A stretch of 64,000 bases of DNA, from the NCBI GenBank assembly GCA_030077755.1, contig JAQJZZ010000017.1:2232001-2296000 (forward strand). The letters are read 5' to 3'. Positions 58,293 through 64,000 of this stretch are shown piece after piece (within the stretch, counting starts at the first letter, position 1; each line of letters starts with the position of its first letter). The DNA is from Filosporella fistucella. Taxonomy: Eukaryota; Ascomycota; Leotiomycetes; Helotiales. Below the pieces are notes generated by a model. The model did no database searches. It saw nothing but the letters and a program-made list of their open reading frames with translations, and was not told the origin of the DNA. Both the position numbers and the translations under genes were made by a program.

Positions 58293-60414
58293 ATGCTCTT
58301 TCGACACATCGAATTTGTAAAACAGCATGTCTTACTGCATAGCGGTGTACCTTTTTCGCTCTTTAAGAGAAGATCAGCACGTGGGTGGACCAAGTATGAT
58401 CTTCGCGCCCACCCCGTGCCGATGGTCCCAAAGGTTATGGTCAAAGTCCTTGCACATAGTTTCAACTTTCAGAAGCTCATTCGCATATTCAAATCACGAG
58501 GTGAAATCACTGGCTGGAATTATATCATGTAGATCAGATAGCACTAGCGGTGTATAAAAATTTGCTGGCAAATCATATCATATCAGCCAATATCCAGACG
58601 CGAACATCATCTCCGGATAGACTCTCGGAAATTACTTTTTTGTAGAGGTAGGCAAGACGACGCTAGATGGAGTGACTACCTGATGTGGAAAATGGGAGGG
58701 CCATTTTATGACAGCATTCTTGGGGCTTTCATTCCGAGTCCCAGTATCCGTGTATTGTGCAGATGTAATTATGCTGATGAATTTATGCTGGACTCACATA
58801 CAAATGTTTTCGATTCAAATAAGAATGCAGGATCCTCACATTCATTTATATAATCATCAAAGTATCGTCCCATAAGGAATCAAAATCTATCCCCGGATCT
58901 CTACCCAGTCTCTCAATCGTCAACAAACAAATAAACAAAATAAAATAAACCCCAGGCCGAGGCAACTCCTAAACATGAAACAATGACAGTATCTTTGCCA
59001 TTTCGTTATCAGACCCCGTTTTATAAGTGGAGACTGGAGCTAGTTTAGCACTGGCTCCCAAAGGTGGAAAAGTGTGGATATAGATGAGTGGGAGGAGAGA
59101 CAATATGGCTTGGGGATGGGGGTTCTGGAAGGGTGGTGGAAGGTACGGAGGGAGAGCGAGATGGTGTGCTGTGGATTGGGGAGTGGGTGGAATGGTGAAG
59201 TGGTGGAGCTTGAGTTCGTACGGAGGGTAGGCGTTTTGCTTTTTTGACAACGGCTGGTTGAAGATTACTGGGTACAGTACTGTACTGTAGGTAGGGGTGA
59301 GACATAGATTGGAGATTATGCTTGCGAGTTTTTCGGGCTGGAAGGTGTGGAGGAGTGATTGGTATGGAGTGATAGGGGGAAAGTCTAGATCAGAAAGGTT
59401 CGAACCAAATAGTGAAAGCAGATTCGTGGATGTACATCCAAGAGAACTTTGGGAGGGAACAAAGAGATGATCGACAAGGGCTGTATAAAATAAATGAAAT
59501 TGGTTGTCTCATCCGGCCAGAGTGTAGGTGTGTGGGATGAAATGGCATGGCGGCATGGCATGGGGATGGCTTGGATAGAGGCGAGACTCTGGATAATTAT
59601 GTTAAGTAGGAGGGCACGAGAAGTTGATAAAGTGGGTTGGATATAATATGTATAAAGATGGATGCATGATTGGGAACTGGATATTTGGGCTAAATGGAGG
59701 AGGAGGTAATGGATATATGTGCGTTCCTGTTGGAGGTGAGTTGGGGATGGTGCTTTAGATGCAGGTAGAAGAGGTAGAGGCCTGATATTAGGTACTTGGG
59801 CTAGAGATGGTGTGAACCCCTTTTCATGACCATCTTGATCTATACCTTATCCCACCATTCTTCAAGAGTGAAAGACGGAACGGCCTGGGGAATCCTAGAT
59901 TTAAGCATACCTACTACCTACCGCCCTGTGTTCCGTGTATAGTACGTGTACGTCAAGTAACAAATGCAACATTCAGATCCCTCACCTCAAACCCAATTCT
60001 CAGCCTTCTGCCCTTCTCCCAAGTATGTTATATAACTGGTTCTCCAAGCGCACGCAAATGGAAAGAAAGCGATTCGTGGGTATAAACGGGGTATAGAGTC
60101 CAACATAATGTATGAATTGCTAGGTAGATGTTGGTGTTAGACATCCGCCACCAGAACAACCATAGAATATGCATGGAACGCCCTCCCTTGCGATATCTGA
60201 ATCACGGGGCAATCCAGAACGGGCTGCGTGCACATTTTGCAGATGATGTTCAACATGTTAATATATTATACGAATTGATTGGAGCGTTTGCTGGATTATT
60301 TGACCAGTAAGCTGTGTTGGATGCGAGTGAGTGTGGTGGTGGTCGATGCATTTCAGGGCTACGCTCCTTGTCCAGTCTTCTCGCTCCTGTCTTGACGCTT
60401 CCCCTGCCGCTATG

Positions 60415-60450
60415 GGTTGTGCTTGTGCTTGCGCTTGTGCTTGTGCTTTG
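60415..60450 (+). repeat. GTGCTT-type hexamer repeat
   Basis: Imperfect tandem copies of GTGCTT/GCGCTT. Confidence 0.8.
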
Positions 60451-60659
60451 TGCAGACCAGTCCCAGTTGAGTATGGGGGAGAGTGGTAAGGTATGGCTTC
60501 CATTGGCTTGGTCTGGAGTGCGAGTGCGAGCGAGGGAGGGAGCTTCTCCTTTTTTGCTTCTGCTTGAACTTGAAAAGCCTTGACTTCTTCTATCATATAC
60601 AATTTATTATTGTTTTTTATTTATTTAGAATCATCATATTCTGATATTTCCCCCTCGTT

Positions 60660-60678
60660 TCTCTCTCTCTCTCTCTTC
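60660..60678 (+). repeat. (CT)n simple repeat
   Basis: A dinucleotide CT run inside a pyrimidine-rich tract upstream of the Ras gene. Confidence 0.8.
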
Positions 60679-61556
60679 CGCTCCCTCCCGTCGTCTCCAG
60701 TCTTCATCTCCTGGCCTGGCGCGATAAGGTTTAAGTTAGTAAACTGGAGGACACCAAAGTAAACCCAACGTTCGTTCAAGATCCTAACAAAACATCTATC
60801 CACATCCACCTACCTACCTACACCTCCACCACACACCAAGATCAGAACCCACTTCCACTACCACCACCAACCTTACCTACGCCTACACTCACACTACAGG
60901 TCTTGTCTGCGCACATACCTTCTCCGTGCACACTCCCAACTCACACCTCGACACTTCTTGTCCGAACACTCTACGAATCGCTGTTCTCTCCAGCACTCCT
61001 CCGAGAAACACTCCTTCCATCAAAGTCTCACCAGTGAATCCGAATTGATATCCATCAATCACTTATTCAGCTTTGTGTGTGTCTGTCTATCTGTTTGCCT
61101 GTCTACCAGTCTATCTGTCCTACGAACCAAACTTCCTCCTACCGCACCCACCATCATCCACCTCCTCGAATTCTGCCGATACCGAATCTGCGAACGAGAA
61201 ATCTGCGAGAAACAAGACCAGACCAGGCCATCCCAAAACAATTCCTGTCTCCCGATCTCCATCGAGATTCTTCCATTCCTTCTTCACTCCCTGTGATTGA
61301 TACACCTTGCGCTTCCGGTTCACCTTACCCTTCTTCCCCGTCCTCTCTCTCTACTAGTTAGCTAGCTGCGTTTGCTGCTTGCTGCTGCTGCACCCATCGG
61401 CACTTCGATACCCTTTCATCGCATAATATCCGCATCGTATCTGCCATCTCCGTTTCAGACATCGAGCTAGCCGACCGACCTCCCGAAAGGTCCCTTTGCA
61501 TCAATCGATGAACAGGAGTCCGTAATAAACATCACATCAACCAGACGACGCACGAG

Positions 61557-62467
61557 ATGGCTTCAAAGGTGAGCTTTTCCTTTGCTATGATGGTTCTGCA
61601 TGCAGTGGAAATTGGCTGCAGATAGTTAATAGATTTGCTAATACCCTGGATAGTTTTTAAGAGAGTACAAGTTGGTGGTAGTTGGTGGTGGTGGCGTTGG
61701 TAAATCTTGTTTGACGATTCAATTGATACAATCCCATTTCGTCGATGAATATGATCCTACGATTGAAGGTAAATTTACACCTCTTCTATCTTATTTCCAA
61801 TTCCTCCCACCCCTTTGAGCTTCCCCTAGCTATCATACTAACGCCATCTAGATTCATACCGCAAGCAATGTGTAATCGATGAAGAAGTAGCCCTCCTAGA
61901 TGTTCTCGATACAGCTGGACAAGAAGAATACTCTGCGATGAGAGAACAATATATGCGCACAGGTGAAGGCTTCTTGTTGGTGTATAGCATTACGAGCAGG
62001 CAGAGCTTCGATGAGATCTTGGTGTTTCAGCAACAGATTTTGAGGGTCAAGGATAAGGATTACTTTCCAATTATTGTGGTTGGGAATAAGTGTGATTTGG
62101 AGGGTGAGAGACAGGTTTCTAAACAAGGTATGTCATTATTTTCTACTCTGCTTGCAGAGCTATCAGCCATCTTTTAGCTAGATAGCTTGCAATCCTCAAG
62201 CTTCGCGCATACTAATCCATAACAGAGGGTGAAGCATTGGCCCGTTCTTTCGGCTGCAAATTTATTGAGACATCCGCCAAATCACGCATTAACGTCGACA
62301 ACGCATTCTTCGATATCGTCCGCGAGATCAGACGTTACAACAAGGAAATGGCAGGTTACACTGCCGGCGGCGGCAGTGGCTCAGGAAGTGGAGGACCAAC
62401 TGGCAAGCTGGAAGTAGGAGAAGGAGAGAAGAGCAGAGGATGTTGTGGCGGCTGCGTAATTATGTAA
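61557..62467 (+). CDS. rasA: RasA-type small GTPase
   Basis: Four exons: 61557-61568, 61654-61768, 61852-62127 and 62226-62467. The protein has all Ras motifs: [22 protein letters not shown] (P-loop; position 11 is Gly as in other fungal RasA, Gly at 12 and 13 kept), the switch I effector loop YDPTIEDSY, switch [14 protein letters not shown] with Gln61, NKCD and ETSAK. The C-terminus has a Gly/Ser-rich variable region, two Cys in CC and CaaX box CVIM for farnesylation. RasA drives polarised growth and nutrient and stress signalling at the plasma membrane and endomembranes. Exon 1 encodes only four residues (MASK), a known trait of these genes. Fully intact. Confidence 0.97.
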
Positions 62468-64000
62468 TTTGTCCTTTGGGATGTGTGGAGCATTGGCGTA
62501 GGTGTGCGTGTGTGTATCTTGGCCCCAATACCAGCCAGGCAGTAAAGCAGAGGAGGGCGACAACTCAAAAACCAAAGAGGGACTACCGAAATTGTGAGCG
62601 GACGTTTGTTTAAAGAAGCCATAAGTAACTATGCTGGATGGTAGATGGGGAACGTACGACGGACCAAAACCAAAAAACCTTTTAAGAGGAAAGGGGGAGG
62701 AGGGGGAGCCTGGAGCAGAGAGCACCAATATTCTTGTTGCTATGTCCTGTGCCCTGTGCTCATTATTCATGATACCGTTACCCGGCTCTCTTTGCCCTGT
62801 TCTCTATAAGGCACGCATTTAGCTAGCTGGCTTTTTTTTCCTTTTTGAGAGGGCTTCTTTTATTAGTATTTGTGGATGGGTGGGTATGAGAGAGGGGCTT
62901 TTTTTGTTAAGTAGAGATAGCTAGCTGGGTTAGGTAGTAAGAGATGAGAGATTTTTAATTGTGCATCTTTGCTGAGATGAGAGTCATTTTGTGTGTGGTT
63001 TTGTAAGTTTTTGTAGGTTTGTGTTTGTGTTTGTGTTATTGTGGGTGTGTGTGTTTAAGAGTTTTTTGTGAGGGTTTTGGGGAGTAGGGTGAAGTTTAGG
63101 TGTTGTAAAGGGTGGTATGGTGTGTGGTTTTGTGACGGGTAGGTTTGGTGTCAGGATTGGGTTGCATACTTGGACTGACTTTGTAGGTGGATGATGAGTG
63201 TTGAGTGTGAATGCTGAATGCTGAAATCTGAGTGCTGAGATCTGAGTGCTTCTGATTTTAAGTCGTGTGATAGGGGTTGGAATATTATCTTCTTGTTGGT
63301 ATTAGCGGTAGTACGGTATATATAGAAACGAAAGGAGTTCAAGTTCTTTAAAGGAAGGAGATAAGAAATATGTTATTGGGATGGAAAGAGGAGTGTCTCT
63401 CTAATAGAACAATTTTGTGTACAAGGTACAAGCCTTCTCTCCTTAATTCTTACCTCATTTATTCATTCCTACGTATTTGCTCAGCTTCTTGTCTCGATAA
63501 TTTATAATCTTCCTAGTGATATACTTCTACCATCTCCTCTCTCGTTTATCTGTTAATATCTATATACCATTCTTTCCAACTTTGCTAACCTAGTTGAGAT
63601 ACTATTCACGTTCATAGGCAGAGCGTATTAAACTTTGAGAACGTTCTGGAAAGGGTAGAATAGGATGAGGTGAGCGTGAAATATTAGAAGGGGGGGGGTT
63701 GATAGATGTCAAAAACGTCAGAGGTATATCAGTTTCCTCTTTTTGTTTCTTTCCCTAAACTACCTGGAAATTAGAGAGGGCGGATGAGGAAGATGGCTAG
63801 AATGTGAGCTGGAGTAAAGGGAAGAGATGATTGTAAGGTAGGCTTTATAGCGAAGTAATAGGCTATAATGGAAGTAAATGTAATGAGTAGGATGACTTCC
63901 TAGGAAATAGTATGTACCAGATCATGCCTTTTATAGTGATGTGGTTCATTACTTATGTCTATAGGATAATAGCTGTTCGTCGTTCTCGTTTGGGTGGTTA
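62468..64000. other. 3' flank of the Ras gene and low-complexity intergenic DNA
   Basis: No gene. G/T-rich and T-rich tracts (62820-63150) and a degenerate TGAGTGCTGA-type repeat at 63192-63250. Confidence 0.6.
63192..63250 (+). repeat. Degenerate 10-bp repeat
   Basis: Successive GTGAATGCTGA, ATGCTGA, ATCTGAGTGCTGA and ATCTGAGTGCT copies form a decayed tandem array. Confidence 0.6.

Larger units (their letters stand above)
58293..61556. other. Long intergenic region with simple-sequence tracts
   Basis: No gene supported. Its last 900 bases are pyrimidine-rich and may be the long leader and promoter of the Ras gene. Open frames here are repeat-driven. Confidence 0.5.

Noticed and set aside
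60258..60602. 114-codon reverse frame with QAQAQA repeat
   Set aside because: Driven by the GTGCTT hexamer repeat, not by coding constraint.
61059..61361. Overlapping open frames in the Ras upstream region
   Set aside because: Pyrimidine-rich leader sequence; no conserved motif.
61557..62467. Ras P-loop Gly in place of Ala11 as an activating change
   Set aside because: GGGGVGKS is the normal form in fungal RasA; Gly12, Gly13 and Gln61 are retained.

Overview
The window reads as nuclear DNA of a filamentous ascomycete. Genes carry several short introns (about 45-100 bases, GTAAGT/GTACGT-type donors, CTAAC/CTGAC-type branch sites), are spaced by AT-rich DNA, and belong to typical mould families: a RasA-type GTPase, a secreted pectin lyase, a secreted glucoamylase with a starch-binding domain, Zn2Cys6 protein, PTH11/rhodopsin-like receptor, MFS transporters and NB-ARC/ankyrin/PAN accessory families. 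The set and codon style suggest a plant-associated Leotiomycete of the Botrytis/Sclerotinia type; that placement is an inference from style, not from a database match.

Layout. 0-7 kb: a P-loop kinase-like gene, a small secreted eight-cysteine hydrophobin-like gene, and an MFS sugar transporter. 8-11.8 kb: remnants of ankyrin-repeat genes broken by frameshifts. 12.9-14.3 kb: a seven-exon membrane receptor-like gene. 15-20 kb: the decayed remains of a large cell-surface gene (PAN, DUF7029-like, DUF7223-like, PAN, WSC-like, PAN, Ser/Thr-rich tail). 21.6-23.3 kb: monocarboxylate-type transporter. 24.8-26.7 kb: glucoamylase. 27.7-29 kb: an unrecognised broken gene. 29.5-30.4 kb: class II aldolase-like protein. 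30.8-33.2 kb: a broken NB-ARC/TPR (NLR-like) gene. 34-37.4 kb: a methyltransferase, a degenerate tRNA-Gln-like sequence and a short-chain dehydrogenase. 38.8-41.9 kb: a 1049-residue intronless protein with four canonical Zn2Cys6 clusters. 42.5-43.4 kb: a Gfd2/YDR514C-like nuclease-fold gene with an in-frame TAG. 44.1-45.6 kb: pectin lyase, followed by a 405-bp MITE. 47-58.3 kb: PhzF-like protein, a TRP/YVC1-type vacuolar channel divergent from a PI31 proteasome regulator, a patch of degenerate repeats, a Sec14/CRAL-TRIO protein and a MoaB/Mog-domain protein. 61.5-62.5 kb: RasA-type GTPase with a long pyrimidine-rich leader region; the rest is low-complexity non-coding sequence.

How it fits together. 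This is not a single pathway cluster. Conserved housekeeping genes (Ras, PI31, YVC1, Sec14-like, SDR, glucoamylase, pectin lyase) are intact when spliced, whereas the accessory families (ankyrin, PAN/WSC surface protein, NB-ARC/TPR, Gfd2-like) are repeatedly interrupted by one-base shifts or nonsense codons. Splicing also requires three GC-AG introns. The strongest candidate for something undescribed is the four-cluster zinc protein at 38.8-41.9 kb with its cysteine-rich C-terminal module.
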